Positions 25,571 through 34,731 are shown, counted from the first letter of the stretch. The stretch: 64,000 nucleotides of DNA from JAHDHW01 sp965220465 (GCA_965220465.1 CBDCPZ010000024.1:124001-188000); one strand, 5' to 3'. The notes: a model not told the origin generated them from the letters alone. A program made the numbers and translations.

Positions 25571-26356
25571 TTACTGCATTGAAATCACAGTATTATCCGA
25601 AGCTTTTACAATCCGGATAAATTCTTCTGTGAGATTTGAAGCCTGCATTTGTTGTCTGAATTCTTTCATTGTCGAAGCATAGCAAAGTCGTCCTTTATGA
25701 ATAATAGCAAGATCATCGCAAAGCAAATCTACTTCGCTCATAATATGTGATGAGAAAATCACGGTTTTTCCATCTTCCTTGCATTGACGGATAAGTTTGA
25801 TAATATTGGCGGCTGTAATTACATCAAGTCCAGTAGTTGGTTCATCAAAAATCACCACTGCCGGATCGTGGATAATCGTTCTGACTATGGCAACCTTTTG
25901 TTTCATTCCGGTTGAGAGATGGCCTATCCTCTTTTTTGCAAAATCATGCATTTCCAATAATGTAAAAAGTTCTTCTTTCCTTCTTTTGAAGGTAACCGGA
26001 TCAACACCATAAAGATCAGCAAAGTACTTCACGAGCTCATTTGGGGTAAGTCTCTGATAAAGCCCGGTGCTTCCTGTAAGAAACCCTATCTGTTGCCTAA
26101 CGTTTTTATCTTGTGTTAATACATCAAAGTCATTGACTGAAATACTTCCGGAAGTAGGTTTCAGAATAGTAGCAATCATTCGCAATGTTGTCGTTTTTCC
26201 AGCTCCATTTGGCCCAAGCAAAGAATAAATTCTGCCCGGTTGGCATTGAAAGCTAATATTGTCAACAGCATTGATCGTACTTTCTGTTGTATTCATTTCC
26301 TTTCGTTGTTGACGCGAAAGTTTGAATGCTTTTTTGAGGCGCTCAACTTTTATCAT
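25571..26356 (-). CDS. ABC transporter ATP-binding protein (NatA-like)
   Basis: The 261-residue ATPase has Walker A GPNGAGKTTT (about residue 49), a signature LSTGMKQKVAIVR, and Walker B VVIFDEPTTGLD followed by a His-switch segment (VIFSSHIMSE). This pattern matches the sodium/drug export ATPases of the NatA/CcmA type. A partner permease of the NatB type would be expected next to it, but the adjacent genes are a LEA-like protein downstream and a divergent Skp gene upstream, so the permease must be elsewhere. Its own promoter was not identified. Confidence 0.87.
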   Translation of the reverse strand: MIKVERLKKAFKLSRQQRKEMNTTESTINAVDNISFQCQPGRIYSLLGPNGAGKTTTLRMIATILKPTSGSISVNDFDVLTQDKNVRQQIGFLTGSTGLYQRLTPNELVKYFADLYGVDPVTFKRRKEELFTLLEMHDFAKKRIGHLSTGMKQKVAIVRTIIHDPAVVIFDEPTTGLDVITAANIIKLIRQCKEDGKTVIFSSHIMSEVDLLCDDLAIIHKGRLCYASTMKEFRQQMQASNLTEEFIRIVKASDNTVISMQ

Positions 26357-26693
26357 TTTTAGAAAAGTATAATTTGAATTGAAAAGGTAAACAATTTAAA
26401 AGATATAATGAATTTGATATTACAAAAGAGCTTTTAACTTTTCCCTAACCTTCTTCTCCTTATGGAGCAAAACATGTTACAACTAATGCATTGATTACGA
26501 GCACATTATTTTAAAAAACAATATAAAAATATTGACCTTTTTTAATCGCTTACAATTTATAATCTTCTGTTAAAAGTTATAAAAAACCGATTTGTAACCC
26601 TACCTTTGCAGTTATTATTCTACTGCCTTAAGTCGATTTCCAATAATTCGGTTTAAAATGGATTAGATTTAAAAATTAACTACAAATTAATAA
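26357..26693. other. 337-bp divergent intergenic region
   Basis: The gap separates the ABC ATPase (- strand) from the Skp/OmpH gene (+ strand). It is very AT-rich and has no credible reading frame. The only recognisable element is TACCTTTG at 26601-26608, a -7 box for the Skp gene. I see no clear CAAAnnTA counterpart for the ABC gene. Confidence 0.5.
26601..26608 (+). promoter_or_regulatory. -7 promoter box of the OmpH/Skp gene
   Basis: TACCTTTG matches TAnnTTTG exactly. The expected TTTG 19-20 nt upstream is replaced by an AT-rich stretch (GTTAT), so the -33 element is weak. The predicted transcript would have a leader of about 80 nt before the ATG at 26694. Confidence 0.45.
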
Positions 26694-27212
26694 ATGAAAA
26701 GTTTTTTTAAAGCAGGTCTTTTATTGACCTTTCTAACAGTTGCCGCATTTTCAACGATAAATGCTCAAAAGTATGGCCACCTAAATAGTGGAAATTTAAT
26801 CATGTCAATCCCAGAAGCAAAAAATGCTGAAACGGAACTGGCAACCTACCGTGACCAACTCATAGCAGGGTTGAAGAAAAAAGGAGAAGCATTACAAGCT
26901 GACGCTATGAAATTGCAACAAGAATATGATTCCGGAGCGCTGTCTCAAGTTAAAGCACAGGAAAAGCAGCTCTCTTTACAAAAAAGAGGGCAGGATTTAC
27001 AGCAGGAAGAAATCGAAATGGGCAATAAAGTAGCAAAGAAAAGAGAAGAGCTTTTAAAGCCCATACTTGATAAAATCGATGTTGCGTTGAAAGAAGTAGG
27101 TAAAGAAGGAGGATACACGATGATTTTTGATACAGGTATTTTCAATGCTGTTTTATTCCTTGAAGATAAAGATGATGTGATGCCGCTTGTAAAAGCCAAG
27201 CTTGGTCTTTAA
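26694..27212 (+). CDS. Skp/OmpH-family periplasmic chaperone
   Basis: The 172-residue product has a signal peptide (about 1-24, ending INAQ). A YGHLNSGNLIMSIPEAKNAE segment follows, which is the conserved 'vdsq.il..mPe...a...L' start of OmpH proteins. A long charged helical hairpin (about 50-130) and a C-terminal beta segment (EGGYTMIFDTGIFNAVLFLED) complete it. Skp/OmpH trimers hold unfolded outer-membrane proteins in the periplasm. It stands alone, with its own promoter box and a strong terminator directly downstream. Confidence 0.87.
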   Translation: MKSFFKAGLLLTFLTVAAFSTINAQKYGHLNSGNLIMSIPEAKNAETELATYRDQLIAGLKKKGEALQADAMKLQQEYDSGALSQVKAQEKQLSLQKRGQDLQQEEIEMGNKVAKKREELLKPILDKIDVALKEVGKEGGYTMIFDTGIFNAVLFLEDKDDVMPLVKAKLGL

Positions 27213-27233
27213 AAGAGAACAATAGCTTTTTTA

Positions 27234-27275
27234 TTAAAACGCCTTTTGAATTATTTAATTCAAAAGGCGTTTTAA
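27234..27275. terminator. strong bidirectional terminator between skp-like gene and site-2 protease
   Basis: A perfect 19-bp stem starts at 27234 (TTAAAACGCCTTTTGAATT) and is mirrored through 27275 around the loop ATTT. A-runs on one arm and T-runs on the other allow termination from both sides. It serves the convergent Skp gene (+) and the site-2 protease gene (-), which end 21 nt upstream and 12 nt downstream of it. Confidence 0.85.
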
Positions 27276-27287
27276 ATTTAGCCAAGA

Positions 27288-28379
27288 TCAGGAAACCTTT
27301 TGCTGCAATTTTATAAAGTTATTTAGCATGATTACATCAACCACTCCTTTTAATTGGTTTTCTTCAAAAACCGGTAAAATGCTGTAGCCTTTTTCCCGAA
27401 TCAGAACAATTAAAGATTGTAAAGATATTTCTGGGCTTACTTCTTCGAAATGCTGGCTCATGTATTCAAGGACCGGCCCTTCGGCATCTTTCCTTTTTAT
27501 CGCTTCAAGAATAAACATTTCATGCAGCACGCCAATGATATTTTCATTTTCATCAAAAACTAAAAAGTTTTTTTCTAACCCATGCTTCAATTCCTCAATC
27601 GCTTTTCCAATTTGATCGGCGGCAAAAATTTTCGTAAAATTTGATCGATATATTTCTGAAAGAAAATGATTTTTTAATACTTCGTCCATTTTCACCATTC
27701 GGTATTCTTGTGAAGCAAGCAGGAATACAAAAACCCCGATAAATCCGGTAATAATACTCTGAGTATAAACAGCATAAATCACCATTAAAACGCCAAAAAA
27801 ATTACCGAGAAGCGAAGCCAGCTTAGTCGCTTTTAATCTTCCCAATTTGATCGATAATAGCGAACGGAATATGCGTCCACCATCCATCGGAAAAGCCGGA
27901 ATTAAATTGAACCCGGCTAAAAGTATATTTCCAATTAATAGAAAAGGGATAATCTCTAAAGGACTCGAAAGATTAAATGAAGAAAGCTGAATCCTTACTT
28001 CTTCCAAAGAATAGAAAAAGAAATAGGGTAATAATAAAACGACGATCAATAGGTTAACCAATGGCCCGGCTGCCGCTACATAAAATTCATGAATCGGTTT
28101 TTCCGGTAGTTTTTCCAACCGGGCTACTCCTCCAATTGGAGAAAGGATGATATCCTTCGTTTTCACTCCAAAACGGCGAGCTGTCAAGGCATGCCCAAAT
28201 TCATGTAGGACTACACAAAAGAATATACTAAGCATCAGTATTCCCAACCACATCGTGGTACCCCAATCCATTCCACGAGATTGACCAACATAAACGATGT
28301 AAAAAACCATCAATACAAATGACCAATGTATCTCTACTGGTATCCCCGCAACTTTAGCTATTCTGAAAACTCCCTTCAT
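27288..28379 (-). CDS. site-2 protease family (M50) membrane metalloprotease with CBS domains
   Basis: The 363-residue protein has about six membrane helices. The zinc site HEFGH (VVLHEFGHALTARRFGV, about residue 60) and the third ligand motif NLIPAFPMDGGRIFRS (about 158-173) are both intact. The C-terminal ~140 residues form a CBS pair (EENQLKGVVDVIMLNNF near the end). CBS domains usually sense adenine nucleotides or energy state. Members of this SpoIVFB-like group cleave membrane-bound substrates such as anti-sigma factors or pro-sigma factors; no obvious substrate gene is adjacent. Confidence 0.88.
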   Translation of the reverse strand: MKGVFRIAKVAGIPVEIHWSFVLMVFYIVYVGQSRGMDWGTTMWLGILMLSIFFCVVLHEFGHALTARRFGVKTKDIILSPIGGVARLEKLPEKPIHEFYVAAAGPLVNLLIVVLLLPYFFFYSLEEVRIQLSSFNLSSPLEIIPFLLIGNILLAGFNLIPAFPMDGGRIFRSLLSIKLGRLKATKLASLLGNFFGVLMVIYAVYTQSIITGFIGVFVFLLASQEYRMVKMDEVLKNHFLSEIYRSNFTKIFAADQIGKAIEELKHGLEKNFLVFDENENIIGVLHEMFILEAIKRKDAEGPVLEYMSQHFEEVSPEISLQSLIVLIREKGYSILPVFEENQLKGVVDVIMLNNFIKLQQKVS

Positions 28380-28474
28380 AATGGAAAATTGTTACCCATT
28401 TTTGTTTATTGTCGTTGACGATTGTTTGCTTTTCAATATAAAAACGGGAAAAATACTTTTTGGTTGTCCCTAAA

Positions 28475-28520
28475 ATCAAAAGACTCCAAAAGTTAAAACA
28501 AGCTCTTGAAGTCTTTTGAT
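28475..28520 (-). terminator. stem-loop downstream of acyl-CoA dehydrogenase
   Basis: ATCAAAAGACT (28475-28485) pairs perfectly with AGTCTTTTGAT (28510-28520) around a 24-nt loop. Read on the - strand it lies 32 nt after the dehydrogenase stop and ends with TTTTGATTTTA, a modest T-rich tail. Confidence 0.55.
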
Positions 28521-28551
28521 CAACCATTATATATTTTTTAATGGCATAAAA

Positions 28552-29739
28552 TCACACATTCTCCATTTTGGCAGCTAAAATCGGAACGTATAAATTGTCA
28601 TTTTTTATAATGTCTCTTGAAATCACAATCCGCTGAATTTCAGAAGTTCCTTCATAAATCTGTGTGATCTTTGCATCTCTCATCAGCCGTTCTACATGAT
28701 ATTCTTTTACATAGCCATAGCCGCCGTGAATTTGAACCGCTTCTACTGTATGTTTCATTGCAACCTCTGAAGCAAAAAGTTTGGCCATCGAACTTGCCAT
28801 TCCATAATCCATTCCCATATCTTTTAAATATGCCGAACGATAGACTAATAATCTTGCCGCTTCAATTTCAGTAGCCATGTCAGCAAGCTTGAAAGCAATC
28901 GCCTGATGCTGGCTGATTGGTTTACCAAAAGCTTCGCGCTCCTTTGAATAAGCAACTGAAAGTTCGTAAGCTCCTGCTGCAATTCCCAAGGCTTGAGAAG
29001 CAATTCCAATGCGGCCTCCCGTGAGAACCTTCATCGCAAATGTAAAACCAAATCCATCTTCTCCGATCTTGTTTTCTTTTGGCACTTTAACATCCGAATA
29101 CATAATAGTATGCGTGTCTGATGACCGGATTCCAAGTTTTTCTTCTTTGGCTCCAATTGATACACCGCCCCAATCTGTTTCTACAATAAATGCATTAATC
29201 CCTTTATGACCTAGCTCTAAATTTGACTGGGCAATGACAACATGTAACTTAGAGGTCCCTCCACTTGTGATCCAATTTTTGGTACCATTTAAAAGATAAT
29301 GGTCTCCCATATCAATAGCTGTAGTTCTTTGGCTGGTTGCATCGCTACCCGCTTCAGGCTCGGAAAGGCAGAATGAGCCAATCCATTCTCCGGATGCTAA
29401 TCTTGGAAGATATTTGGATTTTTGAGCATCCGTTCCGAAAGTTTCAAGTCCCCAGCAAACCAAAGAATTGTTTACTGACATAATAACCGAACAGGAGCTA
29501 TCTACTTTTGAAATTTCTTCCATTGCCAAAACGTAAGAAATAGAATCCATACCGCCGCCGCCGTATTCAGGTGAAACCATCATACCCAGGAATCCTAATT
29601 CTCCCATCATTTTCACCTGCTCTTTGGGATATAACATTTTTGAATCTCTCTCAATAACGCCTGGTTTGAGCTCTTTTTGTGCAAATTCCCGAGCCGCTTC
29701 TTTTACTGCAAGTTGTTCTTCTGTAAGTTCAAATCTCAT
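28552..29739 (-). CDS. acyl-CoA dehydrogenase (short-chain type)
   Basis: The 395-residue flavoenzyme has the family's three-domain layout. The N-terminal helical domain starts FELTEEQLAVKEAAREFAQK. The middle domain contains CLSEPEAGSDA and WITSGGTSKLHVV. The C-terminal helical domain has QIHGGYGYVKEYHVERLMRDAKI and the catalytic Glu segment YEGTSEIQR. Length and motifs match short-chain/butyryl-CoA dehydrogenases, which form the first step of fatty-acid beta-oxidation with electron transfer flavoprotein as acceptor. It is the last gene of a - strand run starting with the TPR protein; an 83-nt gap separates it from the MFS gene. Confidence 0.92.
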   Translation of the reverse strand: MRFELTEEQLAVKEAAREFAQKELKPGVIERDSKMLYPKEQVKMMGELGFLGMMVSPEYGGGGMDSISYVLAMEEISKVDSSCSVIMSVNNSLVCWGLETFGTDAQKSKYLPRLASGEWIGSFCLSEPEAGSDATSQRTTAIDMGDHYLLNGTKNWITSGGTSKLHVVIAQSNLELGHKGINAFIVETDWGGVSIGAKEEKLGIRSSDTHTIMYSDVKVPKENKIGEDGFGFTFAMKVLTGGRIGIASQALGIAAGAYELSVAYSKEREAFGKPISQHQAIAFKLADMATEIEAARLLVYRSAYLKDMGMDYGMASSMAKLFASEVAMKHTVEAVQIHGGYGYVKEYHVERLMRDAKITQIYEGTSEIQRIVISRDIIKNDNLYVPILAAKMENV

Positions 29740-29822
29740 TTTAATTCCAATTTGTTTAGATATGTAAAAATACTCTTAACGAGACTTAGCGAAATTACGC
29801 TAAAATCGGTTCTTTTTATAAT

Positions 29823-31088
29823 TTAATTGAGTCTTAAAAACGATTTATAGTGCTTGATTAAAACAATATTTGAAAGTAAAAGAAATAGGGAAAGAACAAA
29901 AAATGATAGGATGATGTGGTTTTCTTTTTGAAAGAAAGGCAAGGCAAAAGCGGTTAATAGCAGGATGCGAAATACAATATTGATCAACGAAAAAATACTT
30001 GTAGCCCTGCCATAAACATGATTTGGGATGTGCATAAAAAGATAAGTTACTCGTTGGATTCGTATTCCGGCATTAGTCAGGCCAAGTATTAAAAACATAA
30101 AGTAGAATACGAAGATATTTGAACTCACACATAAAACGGCGAATAATCCTGTCGCGAAGCCCGTCATAATAATTACAGAAAGAGGAATATTCACACTCAA
30201 AAAAAACCTTCTAATTGCAATTCCTGCAAAGACAGCTCCTGTGGCAAAATATATTTCTGAAGTCGCATAAACATCGCCACTGGCCTGAAGGTGGTTGTTT
30301 ACATATATCGCCGCCAGGTAAAATGTGGTAACCAATACAGACACAAAAACCGAATGAGAGGCTACTCCAAAAAGGAATACTTCCCTGTTATTCTTCAAAT
30401 ATCGATAGCCAACCATTAATCGCTCTTTTATAGGGTTATCTTCAATTTGTTTTTCAATCAATGATTGGTATTTTATAAAAAATATCACGACAAATGCCAC
30501 CAGATAAGTCAGTGCGTCCATCAAAAAAATGTCATAAATTGTCCAGGCTTCTAATTCAAAGGATACATTTACAAGCAAACCAAAAATATTTAAATAACCA
30601 TCTTGAACCCCTTCTAAAAGCAACGCAGCACCAGCTCCTGCCAATACGCTTGAAAGTTGTCCCTGGATTTCAATAAATGAAGTTATCCGTCCGTAATATT
30701 TAGCTTCAGTGATTTCCTGAACGAATGCATAAAGATTGGGGTAGTGAATGTTGTAATTTAAAAAAGTAAACATAAACACAAAGGCGACAGCAATCCAAGG
30801 CAAGCCTTCATTAAGATATCCAAGCCCTGCTATTAAAAACAGCAGCAGACCTGAAACCATTGTAATAAAAAGGAAGATATTTTTTCTGTTGTATTTGTCA
30901 ATGAAAGTTCCACTATATGGCACCCATAATAGCGCAATAACATTTGTAAGAATATAAATCAACCCAAATTTACCCATTTCCAGTTGGCGAGCAAAATACC
31001 ATGGAATGGCAATCACACTGATCCCCTGAGCGATGCCTGAGATAGAATTGGCGATAAACAGCAATAGTATTGCCGAAAGGTTTTTCAA
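29823..31088 (-). CDS. MFS transporter of unknown substrate
   Basis: The 421-residue membrane protein has 10-12 hydrophobic segments and the MFS-3/EntS-like arrangement: an N-terminal helix followed by WVPYSGTFIDKYNRKNIFL, which resembles motif A (GxxxDRxxRR). A long central loop sits around residues 205-230. This subgroup contains enterobactin exporters and macrolide pumps, but nothing here decides the substrate. It is 22 nt downstream of the DUF4286 gene, so they are probably transcribed together. Confidence 0.78.
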   Translation of the reverse strand: MKNLSAILLLFIANSISGIAQGISVIAIPWYFARQLEMGKFGLIYILTNVIALLWVPYSGTFIDKYNRKNIFLFITMVSGLLLFLIAGLGYLNEGLPWIAVAFVFMFTFLNYNIHYPNLYAFVQEITEAKYYGRITSFIEIQGQLSSVLAGAGAALLLEGVQDGYLNIFGLLVNVSFELEAWTIYDIFLMDALTYLVAFVVIFFIKYQSLIEKQIEDNPIKERLMVGYRYLKNNREVFLFGVASHSVFVSVLVTTFYLAAIYVNNHLQASGDVYATSEIYFATGAVFAGIAIRRFFLSVNIPLSVIIMTGFATGLFAVLCVSSNIFVFYFMFLILGLTNAGIRIQRVTYLFMHIPNHVYGRATSIFSLINIVFRILLLTAFALPFFQKENHIILSFFVLSLFLLLSNIVLIKHYKSFLRLN

Positions 31089-31110
31089 ATAAAATATCTT
31101 TTAGGAAAAT

Positions 31111-31410
31111 TTATAAAACCTCCATCAAGGTGCGGAAAGCTACATATCTATTTTTAAAACGTACCTGATGTTCGGTTTGTAATTTTGGAGCAAAATCTTG
31201 TTGGTAAAGCTGAAAAGTTTCCATGTCTTTACAAAAATACTGGATTGCATACGTTTCTCCTTCAGGATCATCGTGAAGGATGCGACACAATTTGTAATCT
31301 TCAAAAAGACCGGTTTCAAGTACATCAGGAATGTGTACTTCTTTCATCCATTTCAACCAATCTTCATGTGCGCTATTTTCGATTTTGACCGTGACATTAT
31401 ACAAGATCAT
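31111..31410 (-). CDS. DUF4286 family protein
   Basis: The 99-residue cytoplasmic protein begins MILYNVTVKIENSAHEDWLKWM and contains HIPDVLETGLFEDYKLCRIL, the typical pattern of the DUF4286 family, a small ferredoxin-like fold common in Bacteroidota. Its function is not known. It sits between a TPR protein gene (38 nt upstream on the - strand) and an MFS gene. A TATTTTTG-like -7 box on the - strand lies at 31426-31433 but has no -33 partner. Confidence 0.85.
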   Translation of the reverse strand: MILYNVTVKIENSAHEDWLKWMKEVHIPDVLETGLFEDYKLCRILHDDPEGETYAIQYFCKDMETFQLYQQDFAPKLQTEHQVRFKNRYVAFRTLMEVL

Positions 31411-31448
31411 AGAATAGGTTTTTTACAAAAATAGACCAATTCTTTATA

Positions 31449-33251
31449 TTACTGCATATTATCACCCCGAAGAATTCGGAATCGTTTTCTGGCATCTACA
31501 GCAAAGGTACTCCCCGAATATTCAATGAAAATCTTTTCGTATAATTCCTTTGCTTTTTCGATATCGTTGAGTTGATTTTCATATAGTAGCGCCAATTCAT
31601 AAAGGGCATTGTCAGCGCGAATTCCGTCAGCAAATTTTTCAATAATTAATTGCAACATCTCCTCTGATTTTACAAATTCATTTTGCTTCAGATAAATCTT
31701 TGATTTTAGGTACAAGATATCATCTTCAAGAGAATGTCCCGGAAATTTAATATTGAGGGTGTCTAGTTTTAAAAATGCTTCGCTGATGCGGTTTTGGAAG
31801 ACCAAAAGATCGGCTTCTGCATACAATTGAAGAGCAGCCATAGATGTATCCAGTCCCATATTGTCTAAAATAAAAATGGATAAATCCAGCGCATCATTCG
31901 AAATCAATTTTGAAGTTGAGGCTTTTAACACATCAAACTGGGCTTGTGCCCATTGAAAGTCTCCTGCATAATAAGACAATTTAGCATTCCGCAGTCGGGC
32001 TTCATGCCCCAAGATATCTTCCTGAAAAGCTTTGTCAACCTGAGAATACAATAACGTAGCTTCCCAAATTTCTCCCTGCATCAAATAAAAGTCTGCAAGA
32101 CTTAACTTGCTATAGGCTTGAATTTTTCTGTCCAGGCCAGGGTAATCAATTAGTTCGTTAAGCAATGAAATCGCTTTGTCTAGATCTTTCAGATAAAATG
32201 CTTCGAGATCAGCCAATTCTGAAATAATTGTCGCTGTAGTTTTGTTTTTTCCAAACTCATCCAGAAAGGTTTCGTATTGGGTTTCAAGTTCACGAAGGTC
32301 TTCTATTTTATAATCAAATCCCTCAACAATTTTCTGGCGCTTACAGGATAAAGATTCTTTCTGTGCTTCAATATAAAAACTTGAGGTCAATCCTTTTACA
32401 GAAATGATATAATCATAAGCTGCGATAGCAGCATCAAAATCTCCGTCATCGGCAGCAATTCTTCCAAAACGAAAAACTCTCCCTCCATTCTCATCAAGTT
32501 TTCTGTCAAGAGCCTTGTCTTGCCGTAAGGCACTGATATAGTCTTTTCTTTGAACAAAAACCCATGACAGCAATTCCGGATATTGGATAATATCAGGTTC
32601 TTCCTGCACACGAGCATAAAGCTGAATTTGTAATTCTTCATAATCCTTATCCGCCAAAAACCTTTGAAAAATGGTCTTCATCGAACTTAACCGATCCGGA
32701 CCAGCTGATAAACTATTAAGGTATTGTTCAATCATTTTCGGAGAGTCACCTTTCAGCCGGTATAAATTTCCCAGATTGTATGAAAAGATTGTCGGATCCT
32801 TCAATAGCTGGGCTCCTTTTTCATAAGTTTCAATTGACATATCATACTTCGTCAAGTCTGTAAATGCATTGGCTAGTTGCGTTATAATAATTCGGTCCGG
32901 AGGTAATTTTTTAATAGCTTTTCTGTACTGCTCATTCGCTTCATCATCTTTGAATTGCTTTTCAAATAAATTGCCATAGGTTACATAAAGCTGGACTTCT
33001 TGGGGGTATTTTTTGAGCTGCTGTTTTATGACCGCTTCACACTTCTTAAACTCCTCCAAAGCAATCAGGCAATCAATGTAGCGGTTGAAAAAATAATCGC
33101 TATTATCGTCTGTATTATATAGTTTTTCATACAATGCGGCAGCTTTCTCGTATTCCCCGCTCAAAAAATACTGCTGAGCCAGTTTTGATTCCTGTGCTGA
33201 AAGGAGCAGAGGAAAAAGCAGTAACGTGATTATTGTTTTTAAAAATTTCAT
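31449..33251 (-). CDS. secreted tetratricopeptide-repeat protein
   Basis: With ATG at 33251 (MKFLKTIITLLLFPLLLSAQ) the protein has 600 residues and a clean signal peptide; a GTG 27 nt upstream is possible but would put charges before the signal. Repeated TPR-type helices run through the sequence (EYEKAAALYEKLYN, DDEANEQYRKAIKKLPP, YDMSIETYEKGAQLL, AKELYEKIFIEYSGSTFAVDARKRF). Such periplasmic TPR proteins act as assembly platforms, often in cell envelope or gliding/secretion machinery. No specific partner is evident. It is the first gene of a likely run with DUF4286 and MFS. Confidence 0.8.
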   Translation of the reverse strand: MKFLKTIITLLLFPLLLSAQESKLAQQYFLSGEYEKAAALYEKLYNTDDNSDYFFNRYIDCLIALEEFKKCEAVIKQQLKKYPQEVQLYVTYGNLFEKQFKDDEANEQYRKAIKKLPPDRIIITQLANAFTDLTKYDMSIETYEKGAQLLKDPTIFSYNLGNLYRLKGDSPKMIEQYLNSLSAGPDRLSSMKTIFQRFLADKDYEELQIQLYARVQEEPDIIQYPELLSWVFVQRKDYISALRQDKALDRKLDENGGRVFRFGRIAADDGDFDAAIAAYDYIISVKGLTSSFYIEAQKESLSCKRQKIVEGFDYKIEDLRELETQYETFLDEFGKNKTTATIISELADLEAFYLKDLDKAISLLNELIDYPGLDRKIQAYSKLSLADFYLMQGEIWEATLLYSQVDKAFQEDILGHEARLRNAKLSYYAGDFQWAQAQFDVLKASTSKLISNDALDLSIFILDNMGLDTSMAALQLYAEADLLVFQNRISEAFLKLDTLNIKFPGHSLEDDILYLKSKIYLKQNEFVKSEEMLQLIIEKFADGIRADNALYELALLYENQLNDIEKAKELYEKIFIEYSGSTFAVDARKRFRILRGDNMQ

Positions 33252-33369
33252 GCCTTCATTTATTAATACAAGGACCACCTTGTCAATTCTAATTTTAATT
33301 CAAGTTCTTTCTAAAAAACGCAGCTTTCCATCAAAAGTTGCTCCCATATTTATTAGATTATATAAACGA

Positions 33370-33407
33370 CAAGCGGTTGCTTTCAATCATCTGAAAGCAA
33401 CCGCTTG
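33370..33407 (-). terminator. 16-bp perfect stem-loop after tonB
   Basis: CAAGCGGTTGCTTTCA (33370-33385) pairs exactly with TGAAAGCAACCGCTTG (33392-33407) around a 6-nt loop. It begins 24 nt past the tonB stop on the - strand. The T-run beyond it is poor (GTCGTTTATA), so it is a strong hairpin with weak tail; it may act mainly as a 3' stabiliser. Confidence 0.7.
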
Positions 33408-33430
33408 ATTATTGTAATGAATAATAAAGA

Positions 33431-34333
33431 TTATTCTAATCGGAACTTAACAGGCAAAGTATATCTTACTTTTACAGGTCGTCCTCTTTGCTTTCCGGGT
33501 GTCCATTTTTCACCCATATTATTCATTAAATTAACAACACGCAAAGCTTCTTGTCCACATTGTCCGGCAATGTCTTTAACAATTGTAGCTTCAGAAATAT
33601 CACCTGCTTTATCAACAACAAACTGAATTACAACTGTTCCTTCAATTCCATTTTCTTTTGCAATAGGCGGATATTTGATGTTTTTATAAATGAACTGAAG
33701 CATTTTTTTATCAGCACAAGCTTTTCGCTCTGCTTTTGGTTCGTTCTCACATCCTGGAAACCTTGGCATATCTTCCACAACCTGAAATATTTCTTCGGAT
33801 GGCGGAGGAGGTGGCGGCGGCGGAGGAGGTGGCGGCGCTGCTTTAACTACCGGCGGCGGCGGCGCTACTTCATCATCAACTTCCAATGTATTGTCTTCAA
33901 AAGTTACTTCTTCTTCTAAGATTTCTTCTTCTGGAACTTCCTCTATTACTGGCGGTGGTGGTGGTGGTGGTGGTGGTGGCGGTTCTGCGGTACGTGGCGG
34001 TTCAATTTCTATGTCTTCTTCCATTACCAACGCATCATCGGGAATATCAACTTCGTCTTCAAAACTCGTCCAGTTAAAAGCCAGGATAGTCATTACAAGG
34101 GCAAAGACTAACCCGAAGTTGAACATCGTTCCACTTTTCCTAAAAATGTCAACCTCTTTATATTTTGTTCTTCCTTCTAATGGCGATTTCGCTGAAGTTG
34201 CTTGATGTTTTAAAGTTAAACCATCCGCACTTTTAGAATACCGGAATTTCATAAATAAAATAATTCCGACGATTATTAAAACGACTCCAAAAGTTGCAAA
34301 GAGAACCATAGAACCGGGAATAGCAATATCCAT
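33431..34333 (-). CDS. tonB: TonB energy-transducing protein with an extra N-terminal membrane helix
   Basis: The 300-residue protein has a first membrane helix at about residues 7-29 (MVLFATFGVVLIIVGIILFM). A second lies at about 70-87 (NFGLVFALVMTILAF), which is the usual TonB anchor. Two long proline runs (11 and 12-13 Pro) and acidic EE tracts span the periplasm. The C-terminal TonB domain (about 200-300) has NIKYPPIAKENGIEGTVVIQFVVDKAG and ends RYTLPVKFRLE. It couples the proton motive force to outer-membrane transporters such as the SusC in this window. The first helix is not part of the classical TonB plan. It lies 2 nt after a VanZ-like gene. Confidence 0.9.
   Translation of the reverse strand: MDIAIPGSMVLFATFGVVLIIVGIILFMKFRYSKSADGLTLKHQATSAKSPLEGRTKYKEVDIFRKSGTMFNFGLVFALVMTILAFNWTSFEDEVDIPDDALVMEEDIEIEPPRTAEPPPPPPPPPPPVIEEVPEEEILEEEVTFEDNTLEVDDEVAPPPPVVKAAPPPPPPPPPPPPSEEIFQVVEDMPRFPGCENEPKAERKACADKKMLQFIYKNIKYPPIAKENGIEGTVVIQFVVDKAGDISEATIVKDIAGQCGQEALRVVNLMNNMGEKWTPGKQRGRPVKVRYTLPVKFRLE
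33801..33983. repeat. two trinucleotide repeat tracts in tonB encoding polyproline
   Basis: Stretches of GGN triplets lie at about 33801-33836 and 33951-33983, the second with about seven consecutive GGT units. On the coding strand they read as CCN proline codons. Such tracts are prone to strand slippage in steps of one codon, which would change the length of the periplasmic spacer without breaking the frame. Confidence 0.75.
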
Positions 34334-34335
34334 AA

Positions 34336-34731
34336 TTAAGACTTTTTATTAAAAATATATTTAAAGACAAACAGTCCTCCAATAGAACCGATAATATTAG
34401 CAATAATATCCAACACTTCAAAATATCTCCCTGTGAAAAAGGTAAATTGCATTAATTCCATCAATACGCCATAGATAGAACAAACGATTACTATTAAAAA
34501 AGCATTTGGATTGCTTGGCATCGCATTTCGAATTTTAAATACACCAAAAAGCATTAAAATTGAAAATATCGCATAAATAACAAAATGCCCAAGCTTATCT
34601 GTTCCTGTTAAATCTGACAATGATTCCGGAACTTTAATCCCTGAACTTGCAGAAAGAAACAAAATAATAATCGCCCAGATAGTAGCAGGGATAAAATTTT
34701 TCAATTCGAAATCTACCTTTTTGCAGATCAC
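34336..34731 (-). CDS. VanZ-family membrane protein
   Basis: The 131-residue protein has four membrane segments and the VanZ signature: TIWAIIILFLSASSG near the start, TDKLGHFVIYAIFSILML, VLMELMQFTFFTGRYFEVLDIIANIIGSIGG. VanZ proteins are best known from teicoplanin resistance clusters, but the family is wide and most members have unknown roles. In Bacteroidota a gcvH-vanZ-tonB order is common and seen here: gcvH upstream by 53 nt and tonB 2 nt downstream. Confidence 0.85.
   Translation of the reverse strand: MICKKVDFELKNFIPATIWAIIILFLSASSGIKVPESLSDLTGTDKLGHFVIYAIFSILMLFGVFKIRNAMPSNPNAFLIVIVCSIYGVLMELMQFTFFTGRYFEVLDIIANIIGSIGGLFVFKYIFNKKS

Noticed and set aside
33551..34205. Gly- and Arg-rich open frames on the + strand over tonB
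   Set aside because: They arise from the proline codon repeats read in antisense.
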